A stretch of 64,000 bases of DNA from Pseudomonas marginalis (GCF_900105325.1 NZ_FNSU01000003.1:3795501-3859500); one strand, 5' to 3'; shown: positions 33,864 through 42,830, counted from the stretch's first letter. The notes: a model not told the origin generated them from the letters alone. Numbers and translations: made by a program.

Positions 33864-35825
33864 ATGCAGGACGATAACGACAAAAAAATTGCGGTCATGG
33901 TTATGAGTAAAGCTGATGCCTTCGCCCAGGCGGGAAAAACTGCTGTATTGCAGAACATCCACGGCACCCTGCAGTTCCTGCAACGCTTCCCACCGTTCAA
34001 CCAGATGGAAAACGCGCACCTGGCGTTTCTGGTGGAACAGTGCCAACTGCGCTTCTTCGGCCCCGGCGAGAGCATCCTCAAGCCGTCGGGCGGGCCGGTG
34101 GAACACTTCTACATCGTCAAGCAGGGCCGCGTCGTGGGTGAACGGCCGGACGCCACGCAAGCCACCTTCGAAATCACCACCGGCGAGTGTTTCCCCCTCG
34201 CGGCGCTGTTAGGTGAGCGCGCCACCCGCACCGAACACAAGGCCGCTGAAGACACCTTCTGCCTGCAACTGAACAAACCGGCCTTTATCAAGCTGTTCGC
34301 GCTGTCCAGCCCCTTCCGCGACTTCGCCCTGCGCGGTGTCAGCAGCCTGCTCGACCAGGTCAACCAGCAAGTGCAGCAAAAAGCCGTGGAAACCCTCGGT
34401 ACCCAATATTCCCTGAATACCCGCCTGGGCGAATTGGCCATGCGCCATCCGGTCACCTGCAGCCCGCAGACACCGTTGCGCGAAGCGGTAACGCTGATGC
34501 ATGAGCAGCAGGTGGGCAGCATTGTGATTGTCGATGAACACAAGGCGCCCCTGGGCATTTTCACCCTGCGCGACCTGCGCCAGGTGGTGGCCGACGGCAC
34601 CGGTGACTTCAGCCAGGGCATTGAAGGCCATATGACCCAGGCGCCGTTCTTTTTAACGCCGGACCACAGCGCCTTCGACGCGGCCATCGCCATGACCGAG
34701 CGGCATATCGCCCACGTCTGCCTGGTCAAGGACCAGCGCCTGTGCGGGGTGGTGTCCGAGCGCGACCTGTTTTCCCTGCAACGGGTCGACCTGGTGCACC
34801 TGGCCCGCACCATCCGCAATGCGCCACGGGTGGAGAACCTGGTAGCGCTGCGCGGCGAGATCGGCCAACTGGTGGAGCGCATGCTCGCCCATGGGGCGTC
34901 GTCTACCCAGATCACCCACATCATTACCCTGCTCAACGATCACACCGTGTGCCGGGTGATCGAGTTGACCCTGGCCGAAAAAGGCGATCCCGGCGTACCG
35001 TTCAGTTGGCTGTGTTTCGGCAGCGAAGGCCGGCGCGAGCAGACGCTGTACACCGACCAGGACAACGGCATCCTGTTCGAGGCCAGGGACGCCGTGGAGG
35101 CCGCCGAGATTCGCGGGCGGCTGCTGCCCGTGGCGCAGCAGATCAACCAGAGCCTGGCACTGTGCGGGTTCAGCCTGTGCAAGGGCAACATCATGGCCGG
35201 TAATCCCGAGCTGTGCCTCTCGCGGGCGGAATGGGCGCGGCGGTTTGCGGCGTTTATTCGCGAGGCGACGCCGGAAAACCTGCTGGGCTCGAGTATCTAT
35301 TTTGACCTGCGCGTGGTGTGGGGCGATGAGCGCGGCTGCGAGCAACTGCGCCAGGGCATTCTCGACCAGGTCGGGGATAACCGGCTGTTCCAGCGCATGC
35401 TGGCCGAGAACGCCTTGCGCCAGCGCCCGCCCGTAGGACGCTTTCGCGATTTTGTGCTGACGCGTAAAGGCGGGGAAAAGGCCACCCTCGACCTCAAGGT
35501 GCAGGGGCTTACCCCCTTTGTCGACGGCGCACGCCTGCTGGCCCTGGCCAACGGCATCCACGCCAATAACACCCTGGAGCGCCTGCGCCAACTGGTGGTC
35601 AAGGAAGTGATCGAGCCCCTGGACGGCGCCGCCTATGAAGAGGCCTATCACTTTATCCAGCAAACCCGCATGCAACAGCATCAGTTGCAGACCCGCGAGA
35701 ACCAGCCGTACTCCAACCGCGTCGACCCCGACAGCCTCAACCACCTGGACCGCCGCATCCTGCGCGAATCCCTGCGCCAGGCCCAGCGCCTGCAAAGCAG
35801 CCTGACCTTGCGGTATCAGCTGTGA
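33864..35825 (+). CDS. cNMP-binding/CBS/DUF294 nucleotidyltransferase-like protein
   Basis: 653-aa cytoplasmic signalling protein. Domains in order: cyclic-nucleotide-binding-like fold (about 35-150, PGESILKPSGGPVEHFYIVKQGRV), two CBS repeats (about 190-320, MRHPVTCSPQTPLREAVTLM and MTQAPFFLTPDHSAFDAAIAM), a DUF294 nucleotidyltransferase-like domain (about 345-480, LCFGSEGRREQTLYTDQDNGILF with the GS...D-x-D pattern), and the DUF294 C-terminal helical domain. The GlnD-like transferase motif suggests regulated nucleotidyl transfer, but no substrate is known to me. AGGAG precedes the ATG. The last codons overlap the exonuclease gene, so both are translated together. Confidence 0.87.
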   Translation: MQDDNDKKIAVMVMSKADAFAQAGKTAVLQNIHGTLQFLQRFPPFNQMENAHLAFLVEQCQLRFFGPGESILKPSGGPVEHFYIVKQGRVVGERPDATQATFEITTGECFPLAALLGERATRTEHKAAEDTFCLQLNKPAFIKLFALSSPFRDFALRGVSSLLDQVNQQVQQKAVETLGTQYSLNTRLGELAMRHPVTCSPQTPLREAVTLMHEQQVGSIVIVDEHKAPLGIFTLRDLRQVVADGTGDFSQGIEGHMTQAPFFLTPDHSAFDAAIAMTERHIAHVCLVKDQRLCGVVSERDLFSLQRVDLVHLARTIRNAPRVENLVALRGEIGQLVERMLAHGASSTQITHIITLLNDHTVCRVIELTLAEKGDPGVPFSWLCFGSEGRREQTLYTDQDNGILFEARDAVEAAEIRGRLLPVAQQINQSLALCGFSLCKGNIMAGNPELCLSRAEWARRFAAFIREATPENLLGSSIYFDLRVVWGDERGCEQLRQGILDQVGDNRLFQRMLAENALRQRPPVGRFRDFVLTRKGGEKATLDLKVQGLTPFVDGARLLALANGIHANNTLERLRQLVVKEVIEPLDGAAYEEAYHFIQQTRMQQHQLQTRENQPYSNRVDPDSLNHLDRRILRESLRQAQRLQSSLTLRYQL

Positions 35826-36529
35826 GCTTGTTTGACTGGCTGCGCACAGCCAAGCCCAGACTGGATACCGCGCAACAACAGCGCCTGGAACAACTCTCCA
35901 AGCCCGCGGTGTTGGGCGACAGCACGTTGCGCAGCCAACGCTGGGTAGTGGTGGACCTGGAGACCAGCGGCCTGAATCTCAACCGTGACCAGGTGCTGTC
36001 CATCGGCGCGGTGGTGATCGAGGACGGCGCGGTGGATTTTTCCCAACTGTTCGAGCGCACCCTGCACCGCGCCGACACCAAACTCAGCCCCAGTGTGCTG
36101 ATCCACGGCCTCGGCCCCAGCGCCATCGCGGCGGGCAGCGACCCGGCCGAGGCCCTGCTGGACTTCATGGAGTTCGTCGGCGACAGCCCGCTGCTCGCCT
36201 TCCACGCCCCATTCGATCAACACATGCTGGGCCGCGCGCTCAAGGACAGCCTGGGGTATCGACTGGCCCACACTTTCCTCGATGTGGCCGACATCGCCCC
36301 GCTGTTGTGCCCCGAGGCACATATCCGCGAAGCCGGGTTGGACGACTGGGTCAACCACTTCAACCTGCACGTGGGCGAACGCCATCACGCCAGCGCCGAC
36401 GCCCTGGCCACGGCGGAGCTGATGCTGATCCTGTTCAGCCGCGCGCGTCAGCAGCAGATCGATACGCCTCAGGCGCTGCAAGAGCGCTTGAGCCAATGGA
36501 AACGGCGTAAACACGCGCCATCGTTTTAA
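35822..36529 (+). CDS. DEDDh 3'-5' exonuclease (DnaQ-like)
   Basis: 235-aa exonuclease of the DNA polymerase III epsilon family. Exo I is VVVDLETSGL (Asp/Glu pair near residue 43), Exo II is LAFHAPFDQHML, and Exo III is HHASADALATAEL, giving the DEDDh set. It lacks the C-terminal polymerase-binding part of DnaQ. The GTG start overlaps the preceding stop as GTGA. Pairing with a DUF294/CBS protein suggests shared control, perhaps in nucleotide signalling or repair. Confidence 0.88.
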   Translation: MSLFDWLRTAKPRLDTAQQQRLEQLSKPAVLGDSTLRSQRWVVVDLETSGLNLNRDQVLSIGAVVIEDGAVDFSQLFERTLHRADTKLSPSVLIHGLGPSAIAAGSDPAEALLDFMEFVGDSPLLAFHAPFDQHMLGRALKDSLGYRLAHTFLDVADIAPLLCPEAHIREAGLDDWVNHFNLHVGERHHASADALATAELMLILFSRARQQQIDTPQALQERLSQWKRRKHAPSF

Positions 36530-36581
36530 TGTGATCTCCCGACAGACGCCAATTGCGCCCGCCCCACGCCTCTGACACAAT

Positions 36582-36600
36582 CGCGAATAATTCTCGTTAG
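36582..36600. promoter_or_regulatory. Candidate Fur box before the ECF sigma gene
   Basis: CGCGAATAATTCTCGTTAG resembles the Pseudomonas Fur box around AATAATTCTC. It lies 30 nt upstream of the sigma gene, the expected place for iron repression of a FecI-type operon. The match is imperfect. Confidence 0.6.
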
Positions 36601-36629
36601 TTTAAACCTCTTGTTTATTCGGTGATGCC

Positions 36630-37148
36630 TTGTCGTCGGTCCAGAACCCACACAGTGAGCTTGTTGGCGCGTTGTACCGCGACCATCGTGGCTGGCTGCT
36701 GGCCTGGCTGCGGCGCAATGTGGCCTGCCCGAGCCGTGCCGAAGACCTGAGCCAGGACACCTTCATGCGCCTGCTCGGCCGTGACGAGTTGCGCGAGCCC
36801 CGCGAGCCACGGGCGTTTCTGGTGGCCATCGCCAAGGGCTTGCTGTTCGACTACTTCCGCCGCGCGGCCCTCGAACAGGCCTACCTCAGCGAACTGATGC
36901 TGATCCCGGAAAGCGAACACCCGTCGCCGGAAGAACAGCAACTGATCCTCGAAGACCTCAAGGCCATCGACCGCCTGCTCGGCAAGCTGTCGAGCAAGGC
37001 CCGCGCCGCCTTCCTCTATAACCGCCTCGACGGCCTGGGCCACGCCGAAATCGCCCAGCGCCTGGGCGTGTCGGTGCCGCGTGTGCGCCAGTACCTGGCC
37101 CAGGGCATTCGCCAGTGCTACATCGCCCTGTATGGCGAGCCGCTGTGA
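36630..37148 (+). CDS. FecI-type ECF sigma factor
   Basis: 172-aa iron-starvation sigma factor. Region 2 is present at about 12-80 (LYRDHRGWLLAWLRRNV, AEDLSQDTFMRLL, PRAFLVAIAKGLLFDYFRRAA). Region 4 is at about 110-165 (LSSKARAAFLYNRLDGLGHAEIAQRLGVSVPRVRQYLAQGIRQCYIALYG). It should direct RNA polymerase to the receptor gene downstream when FecR relays ligand binding. The TTG start at 36630 has GGTGAT upstream. It overlaps fecR by 4 nt (GTGA). Confidence 0.9.
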   Translation: MSSVQNPHSELVGALYRDHRGWLLAWLRRNVACPSRAEDLSQDTFMRLLGRDELREPREPRAFLVAIAKGLLFDYFRRAALEQAYLSELMLIPESEHPSPEEQQLILEDLKAIDRLLGKLSSKARAAFLYNRLDGLGHAEIAQRLGVSVPRVRQYLAQGIRQCYIALYGEPL

Positions 37149-38125
37149 ACGTGATCAGCTCCAAGCCCGTGTCGGCCCGTGTCCTGGATGCGGCGATTGC
37201 CTGGCAGTTGTCCCTCGATTCGGGTGATGGCAGCGCGGTGGAGCGCGAAGAATTCAGCAAATGGCTGGCCAGCGATGAAGAGCACGCCCGTGCCTGGCGC
37301 CAACTGGGCATGCTCGACCAGCGTTTCAGCGTGGCCTCGGGCCCGGCGCGGGCGGCGTTGTTACAGTCGCGCGAGGGCATTCGCCAGCGCGTGCGCAAGC
37401 TCGGCAGCGGCCTGGCGAGCATTGCGCTGGTGTGCGGCCTGGCGTTGTTTGCCGGCGAGCGCTACGTGCCGATCCACTATTGGCTCGCCGACCAGCGCAC
37501 CGCCACCGGCGAGCAGCGCACGCTGAAACTGGCGGACGGTACGTTGATCAACCTCAACACCCACAGCGCCATCGACGTGCGCTTCGATGAGAAGCGCCGG
37601 CTGATCGTGTTGCAGGAAGGCGAAATCCTCGTCGAAACCGGCCACAACGATGCGCGCCCGTTTTATGTGCAAACCCGCGACGGCAGCCTGCGCGCGCTGG
37701 GCACGCGGTTTATCGTCAAGCGCGAAGACGACGCCACGCGCCTGAGCGTGCTGCAATCGGCGGTGGGCGCCCAGCCCGAAGCGCTGGCGCAGGAACAGGT
37801 GTTCAAGGCAGGCCAGCAAGTGCTGATGCGCAGCGACGGCCTCGGCCCTGCCCTGGCCGTCACGCCCGCCACCGATGCCTGGACGCGCGGCATGCTGGTG
37901 GTCGACAACGTCCGCCTGGGCGATGTGGTGCAGGAACTCAGCCGCTACCGTACAGGCCATCTCGGGGTGGATAAAGACGTGGCCGACCTGCGCATCACCG
38001 GCAGCTTCCCGCTGCACGACACCACCCTGGCGCTCAACGCGCTGCTGCCGACCCTGCCGGTGCAGATCGAACAGCACACGCCGTGGTGGGTGACAGTGGT
38101 CGCCAAGACACCTGAGGCCAAATAA
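37145..38125 (+). CDS. FecR-type transmembrane anti-sigma factor
   Basis: 326 aa. The N-terminal cytoplasmic anti-sigma domain (residues about 12-75, AIAWQLSLDSG... FSKWLASDEEHARAWRQLG) is followed by one membrane helix near 90-105 (LASIALVCGLALFAG). The periplasmic FecR domain includes the RTLKLADGTLINLNTHSAIDVRF motif, and a C-terminal STN-like part ends near LPVQIEQHTPWWVTV. It holds the sigma factor and activates it when the loaded receptor signals. The GTG start overlaps the sigma stop. Confidence 0.92.
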   Translation: MNVISSKPVSARVLDAAIAWQLSLDSGDGSAVEREEFSKWLASDEEHARAWRQLGMLDQRFSVASGPARAALLQSREGIRQRVRKLGSGLASIALVCGLALFAGERYVPIHYWLADQRTATGEQRTLKLADGTLINLNTHSAIDVRFDEKRRLIVLQEGEILVETGHNDARPFYVQTRDGSLRALGTRFIVKREDDATRLSVLQSAVGAQPEALAQEQVFKAGQQVLMRSDGLGPALAVTPATDAWTRGMLVVDNVRLGDVVQELSRYRTGHLGVDKDVADLRITGSFPLHDTTLALNALLPTLPVQIEQHTPWWVTVVAKTPEAK

Positions 38126-38211
38126 AAAATATTTTCCACCGGGCCTATCACTTTTGAAATCTCGCTCGGCACATAGGCAATTGCGAATTACTTCCATTCA
38201 GGAGCCGCCCT

Positions 38212-40644
38212 ATGTCCCGCACGCTAGACACCTTGTTGCGCCCCAGCCTGTTAGCCGTGGCCATTGCCCTCAGCACCCCGCTGGCCAGCACTGCGCTGAT
38301 TGCCGCCGAACAAGCCTCCAGCGTGCGCGCCTACAACCTGCCGGCCGCGCCCTTGACCAGCACCCTGAACCAGATCGCCAGCCAGGCCGGCCTGGCACTG
38401 ACCCTCAACCCAGCGTTGGCCTCGGGCAAGACCTCGGCCCCGGTCCAGGGCCAGTTCGATGCACCGGGTGCACTGCGTGAAGCCTTGCGTGGCACCGGGC
38501 TGCAGCTGGAGCAGAGCAGCGCCGGGACGTATACGCTGGTGGCGGTTCCGGAGGGGGTGATGGCGCTGCCGGTGACTAACATCACAGGACAAGATGGCAA
38601 CCAGGAGAGTGCCTGGGGTCCGGTCCAAGGCTACCTGGCCACACGCACCGCCGCCGGCACCAAGACCGACACCGCCCTGGTGGAAGCCCCGCGTTCGATC
38701 TCCGTGGCCACCCGCGAGCAGATGCAGGATCGCAACGTGCAGAACCTGGACGACGCAGTCAAATACATGCCCGGCATCGTGTCCGCCAGTTATGGCAGCG
38801 ACACCCGCTACGACTGGATGCGCGTGCGCGGCTTCGAGCCCACCCAATTCCTCGATGGTCTGCCACTGCCGCGCGGTGTGTACGCCAACCCCAAAGCGGA
38901 AACCTGGAACCTCGACCGCCTCGCGCTGCTGCGTGGCCCGGCCTCGTCGGTGTACGGCCAGACCCCACCGGGCGGCCTGCTGGACATGGTCAGCCGACGC
39001 CCCAGCGCAGAGTCGAGCAACGCCATCCAAGTGCAATACGGCAGCGACAACTACCGCCAGATCAACTTCGCCAGCACCGGCAAGATCGATGATGAAGGCC
39101 AATTCCTCTATGGCCTCAGCGGCGTGGTACGCGATGCCGGCACCCAGGTCGATCACATCGACAACAAGCGCTACAACATTGCGCCGAGCCTGACCTGGAA
39201 CATCGATACCGACACCAAGCTGACCCTGCTCTCGCAGTTCACCCGTGACGATACCGGGACCACCAGCCAGTTCATGCCGATCCAGGGCACCAAGATCAAA
39301 TCGCCGCTGGGCGAGGTCTCCCACCACAAGAATCTGGGCGACCCGGACTACGAGTTCTATGATCGCACCTACTACGCGCTGGGCTATGCCTTCGAGCATC
39401 GTTTCAACGACACCTGGCAGTTCAAGCAAAACCTGCGCTACACCAAGTCGGATCTGTCGTTCCAGCAACTGACCGTGGGTTCCTACGCGTTCTCCCCCGC
39501 GGATGCAGCGGGCAATATCAGCCGCTCGACCACCAACGTCGACGAGGACATCGGCCAGTTCGCAGTGGATAACAACTTCCAGGCAGACTTTGTCACTGGC
39601 GATGTCATCCACACCCTGCTGCTCGGCCTGGACCACCAGCGCACCGATACCTCCTATCGCGCGATATTCGGGACGGCCTCGGGCACCAATATTTTCAACC
39701 CGATCAATACCCAGCCAACCCTGCGCCCGACCGATGTCCGACCTTTTTACGACTACAACCAGAAAACCGTGCAGACCGGTCTCTACGTGCAGGACCAGAT
39801 GGCCCTGGACAAGTGGCGCCTGACCCTGGGCGGGCGTGAAGATTGGGTGCATCAGGGCACCACCTACTTCAACGACAGCGATGCGACCAACACTGACCGC
39901 ATCAAACACTTCAGCGGCAACGCGGCGCTGAGCTATGTATTCGACTCGGGCTTCGTACCCTACTTGTCCTACGCCGAGTCGTTTCAACCGGCGAGCAACG
40001 CCGATACAAACGCGCTCAAGACGTTCAAGCCCACCGAAGGCAAGCAGTGGGAAATGGGGGTCAAGTATCAGCCGCCCGGCTCCAATACGTTGCTCAGTGC
40101 AGCGGTCTACGACCTGACCCAGAAGAATGTGCAGGTGACCACCCTCGGCGCTGGGGGCCAGCAGATCAACAGCCAGACCGGCGAAGTGAAGGTCAAGGGC
40201 CTGGAGTTGGAAGCCGTGTCCGATGTGACCGAGAACCTTAAGGTCATCGCCGCCTATACCTTGGCAAAATCCGAAGTGCAGAAAGGCATCTACAAAGGCA
40301 ACCGCCTGACACTGATGCCCAACCAGCAAGCCTCGCTGTGGACCGACTACACCTGGCACACCGGTGTGCTTGACGGTTTCGGCATCGGCTTTGGCGCCCG
40401 TTACACCGGCAACACCTATGGCGACCAGGCCAACACCTGGCTGGGAAAGGCCAACGCCTATACCGTGTTTGACGGTGCGGTGCATTACGACCTGGGCCGC
40501 CTGGACAACAGCCTCAAGGGTGCATCGGTCAAGTTGAACGCCACCAACCTGTTCAACAAGGACTACCTGTCGACCTGTGATGGCAACTACTGCTACTTCG
40601 GCGACCAGCGCAGCGTCGTCGCCAGCGCCACCTACCAGTGGTAA
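38212..40644 (+). CDS. TonB-dependent hydroxamate-type siderophore receptor with signalling domain
   Basis: 810-aa outer-membrane receptor. Signal peptide residues 1-32 (cleavage near ALIAA-EQ). The STN signalling domain spans about 40-110 and interacts with FecR. Next comes a candidate TonB box (ALPVTNITG), a plug at about 140-260 (RSISVATREQMQDRNVQNLDDAVKYMPGI) and a beta-barrel ending in the aromatic YQW. The C-terminal cysteine-bearing CDGNYCYFGDQR resembles ferrichrome/ferrioxamine receptors (FhuA, FiuA, FoxA). Together with the FoxB-like gene downstream this makes a FoxA-type ferrioxamine receptor likely, but the ligand is not proven. Confidence 0.9.
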   Translation: MSRTLDTLLRPSLLAVAIALSTPLASTALIAAEQASSVRAYNLPAAPLTSTLNQIASQAGLALTLNPALASGKTSAPVQGQFDAPGALREALRGTGLQLEQSSAGTYTLVAVPEGVMALPVTNITGQDGNQESAWGPVQGYLATRTAAGTKTDTALVEAPRSISVATREQMQDRNVQNLDDAVKYMPGIVSASYGSDTRYDWMRVRGFEPTQFLDGLPLPRGVYANPKAETWNLDRLALLRGPASSVYGQTPPGGLLDMVSRRPSAESSNAIQVQYGSDNYRQINFASTGKIDDEGQFLYGLSGVVRDAGTQVDHIDNKRYNIAPSLTWNIDTDTKLTLLSQFTRDDTGTTSQFMPIQGTKIKSPLGEVSHHKNLGDPDYEFYDRTYYALGYAFEHRFNDTWQFKQNLRYTKSDLSFQQLTVGSYAFSPADAAGNISRSTTNVDEDIGQFAVDNNFQADFVTGDVIHTLLLGLDHQRTDTSYRAIFGTASGTNIFNPINTQPTLRPTDVRPFYDYNQKTVQTGLYVQDQMALDKWRLTLGGREDWVHQGTTYFNDSDATNTDRIKHFSGNAALSYVFDSGFVPYLSYAESFQPASNADTNALKTFKPTEGKQWEMGVKYQPPGSNTLLSAAVYDLTQKNVQVTTLGAGGQQINSQTGEVKVKGLELEAVSDVTENLKVIAAYTLAKSEVQKGIYKGNRLTLMPNQQASLWTDYTWHTGVLDGFGIGFGARYTGNTYGDQANTWLGKANAYTVFDGAVHYDLGRLDNSLKGASVKLNATNLFNKDYLSTCDGNYCYFGDQRSVVASATYQW

Positions 40645-40715
40645 TCGACCGCTTATGTGGGCGGCTTTGGCGTGTTTGAAGCATGAGTCTCTACACAACT
40701 TCAATAGGCTAATGC

Positions 40716-40804
40716 GTAGCAGCTGTCGAGCCTTGGCGAGGCTGCGTTTGCGGTGTGTCAGGCATAACGCAAACGCAGCCTCGCTTGCGCTCGTCAGCTG
40801 CTAC
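40716..40804. repeat. Long REP-like hairpin between receptor and FoxB-like gene
   Basis: GTAGCAGCTG...GCGAGGCTGCGTTTGCG and CGCAAACGCAGCCTCGC...CAGCTGCTAC pair almost fully across 89 nt with a ~15-nt loop. It belongs to none of the three REP families in this window. It lies inside an operon, so it could dampen expression of the downstream genes. Confidence 0.8.
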
Positions 40805-40815
40805 AAGGCTAGAAA

Positions 40816-41919
40816 ATGAAAAGCAAAACCATCCGCCGCTGGTCCTTCATCCACACCTGGACCAGCCTGATCTGCACGGTGTTCCTGCTGCTGCTCGCCC
40901 TCACCGGCCTGCCGCTGGTGTTTCACCACGAGATCGACCACCTGCTGGGCAACGATCCCGATCTGGCGCAGATGCCTGCCGATACGCCACAACTCGACCT
41001 CGAGCAACTGGTGAGCAAGGCTAAGACCCATCGCCCGGGCGAGGCCATGCAATACCTGGCGTGGGATGAAGATGACAAGAACGGCGTGATCGCGATCATG
41101 GCCGCCACAGCGGGCACCGAGCCCAACTCGTCCCACACCTTCATGCTCGATGCGCGCACCGGCGACGCGGTCGAGATGCCTTCGGCCAATGGCGGCTTCA
41201 CCCTGTTCCTGCTGCGCCTGCATGTGGATATGTTCGCCGGCCTGCCGGGCAAGTTGCTGCTGGCGTTCATGGGCATTCTGTTTGTGCTCGCGATTGTCTC
41301 GGGCACGGTGCTGTACCTGCCATTCATGCGCCGCTTGAAGTTCGCCACGGTGCGCCAGGACAAGTCCAGGCGCCTGCGCTGGCTCGACCTGCATAACCTG
41401 ATCGGCGTGGTCACCCTGACCTGGGCGCTGGTGGTGGGCGTGACCGGCGTGATCAGCGCCTGTGCCGATTTGATCATCGCCGCCTGGCGCACAGACAGCC
41501 TCAGCGCAATGATCGAACCCTACAAAAACGCCCCGCCCCTGACCCAACGCGCCCCCGCGAGCGAGCTGCTGAGCATCGCCGCCAAGGCCGCGCCCGGCAT
41601 GCAGCCGGACTTTATCGCCTTCCCCGGCACACGCTTTTCCAGCGAGCACCATTACGCAGTGTTCATGAAGGGCAGCACACACCTGACCTCGCACCTGCTC
41701 ACGCCGGTCCTGATCGACGCCGGCACCCTGGCCGTCACCGCCATCGCCGAACGGCCGTGGTACATGGACGCCATGGGCATGTCGCAACCACTGCACTTCG
41801 GCGACTACGGCGGCATGCCGATGAAGATCCTCTGGGCGGCGCTGGATGTGCTGACCATCATCGTGCTGGTGAGCGGGATTTACTTGTGGATCGTGCGGCG
41901 CAAGGCGGGCAAGGCATGA
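40816..41919 (+). CDS. PepSY-associated membrane protein, FoxB-like reductase
   Basis: 367-aa inner-membrane protein. Four membrane helices (about 12-36, 140-170, 193-218 and 335-358) frame two periplasmic PepSY-like regions. Conserved histidines occur near helices (FHHEIDHLLG, LRLHVDMF, LDLHNLIG), suggesting heme or metal binding. P. aeruginosa FoxB, encoded just after foxA, is a protein of this type linked to iron release from ferrisiderophores at the inner membrane. Position after the receptor supports that role here. Confidence 0.85.
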   Translation: MKSKTIRRWSFIHTWTSLICTVFLLLLALTGLPLVFHHEIDHLLGNDPDLAQMPADTPQLDLEQLVSKAKTHRPGEAMQYLAWDEDDKNGVIAIMAATAGTEPNSSHTFMLDARTGDAVEMPSANGGFTLFLLRLHVDMFAGLPGKLLLAFMGILFVLAIVSGTVLYLPFMRRLKFATVRQDKSRRLRWLDLHNLIGVVTLTWALVVGVTGVISACADLIIAAWRTDSLSAMIEPYKNAPPLTQRAPASELLSIAAKAAPGMQPDFIAFPGTRFSSEHHYAVFMKGSTHLTSHLLTPVLIDAGTLAVTAIAERPWYMDAMGMSQPLHFGDYGGMPMKILWAALDVLTIIVLVSGIYLWIVRRKAGKA

Positions 41920-42086
41920 AGCCAAGGCAGTCGAGTTTCTGGAGGGTATTTGGCATTCCCCTGGGGATTGGCCTGCTCAGCGCCGCCGGGTTGTTTGCGG
42001 CGTTGCTGGGGGATGGGCTGTGGGATTCGTTGAGTTGGGTGGGGTTGGGCATCCCCGCGTTGATCGGCGCATGGGCCCTCCTGTAG
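41916..42086 (+). CDS. Small membrane protein after FoxB-like gene (56 aa)
   Basis: 56-aa hydrophobic peptide (MKPRQSSFWRVFGIPLGIGL... ending GIPALIGAWALL) with two predicted membrane helices separated by GDGLWDSLSW. The ATG overlaps the upstream stop as ATGA, so it is translationally coupled and probably part of the same inner-membrane complex. Its TAG stop (42084-42086) belongs to a REPIN, so the original C-terminus may have been cut. Confidence 0.78.
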   Translation: MKPRQSSFWRVFGIPLGIGLLSAAGLFAALLGDGLWDSLSWVGLGIPALIGAWALL

Positions 42087-42182
42087 GAGCCGGCTTGCCG
42101 GCGAAAAACCAGAGAGCACCGCGTCAAAGCAGACGCGCTGCGTTATCGTTAACGTTCTTCGCGAGCAAGCTCGCTCCTACAG
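42081..42182. repeat. Type-I REPIN (copy d)
   Basis: Arms CTGTAGGAGCCGGCTTGCCG and GAGCAAGCTCGCTCCTACAG around a core with GCGTTATCGTTAACG. The left edge supplies the stop codon of the 56-aa membrane protein; the right edge lies just before the GST Shine-Dalgarno (AGAGGAAAG). Confidence 0.9.
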
Positions 42183-42192
42183 AGGAAAGCCC

Positions 42193-42822
42193 ATGTCTGC
42201 GCCCAGCATGACCTTGTTCCACAACCCCGCGTCACCGTTCGTGCGTAAAGTCCGCGTGCTGCTGGCCGAGACCGGCCAGCAGGACCGCGTCGCCCTGCAT
42301 GGCTGCATGCCGACCCCGGTCAACCCCGATGCGCAGCTGGTGCAAGACAACCCCGTGGGCAAGATCCCGGCCCTGCGCCTGGCCGACGGCAGCGTGCTGC
42401 ACGACAGCCGGGTGATCCTCGATTACTTCGACCACCAGCACGTCGGCAACCCGCTGATCCCCCGCGATGGCTCGGCCCGCTGGCGCCGCCTGACCCTGGC
42501 TTCGATGGCCGACGGCATCATGGATGCCGCCGTGCTGGTGCGCTACGAGACCGCCCTGCGCCCGGTGGAAAAACACTGGGCGCAGTGGCTCGACGAACAG
42601 CGCAACAAGATCCGCCGCGCCCTCGCCGAGCTGGAACAGGACGCCATTGCCGAACTGACCAGCCACTTCGATATCGCTTCGATCAGCGTGGCCTGCGCCC
42701 TGGGTTACCTCGACTTCCGCCATCCGGACATGCAATGGCGCTTGGATAACCCCAAGCTTGCCGCCTGGTACCTCGAGGTCAGCCAGCGGCCTTCGATGCA
42801 GCAGACCCAGCCGCCGGCCTAG
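42193..42822 (+). CDS. Glutathione S-transferase family protein
   Basis: 209 aa. The N-terminal thioredoxin-like domain (TLFHNPASPFVRKVRVLLAETG, then NPVGKIPALRLADGSVLHDSRVILDYFD, residues 7-80) holds the Ser in SPF and the cis-Pro of KIPAL. The C-terminal helical domain covers about 90-205. It resembles YibF-type GSTs; the substrate is unknown. AGGAAAG precedes the ATG. It lies between two REP elements with no functional partner nearby. Confidence 0.87.
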   Translation: MSAPSMTLFHNPASPFVRKVRVLLAETGQQDRVALHGCMPTPVNPDAQLVQDNPVGKIPALRLADGSVLHDSRVILDYFDHQHVGNPLIPRDGSARWRRLTLASMADGIMDAAVLVRYETALRPVEKHWAQWLDEQRNKIRRALAELEQDAIAELTSHFDIASISVACALGYLDFRHPDMQWRLDNPKLAAWYLEVSQRPSMQQTQPPA

Positions 42823-42830
42823 CGGGCCTG

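Noticed and set aside
38126..38211. ECF-sigma promoter before the siderophore receptor
   Set aside because: TGAAATC occurs, but no -10 of a known iron-starvation sigma class lies at the right spacing.
38251..40704. 817-codon antisense frame over the TonB-dependent receptor
   Set aside because: Composition and lack of motifs mark it as a shadow.
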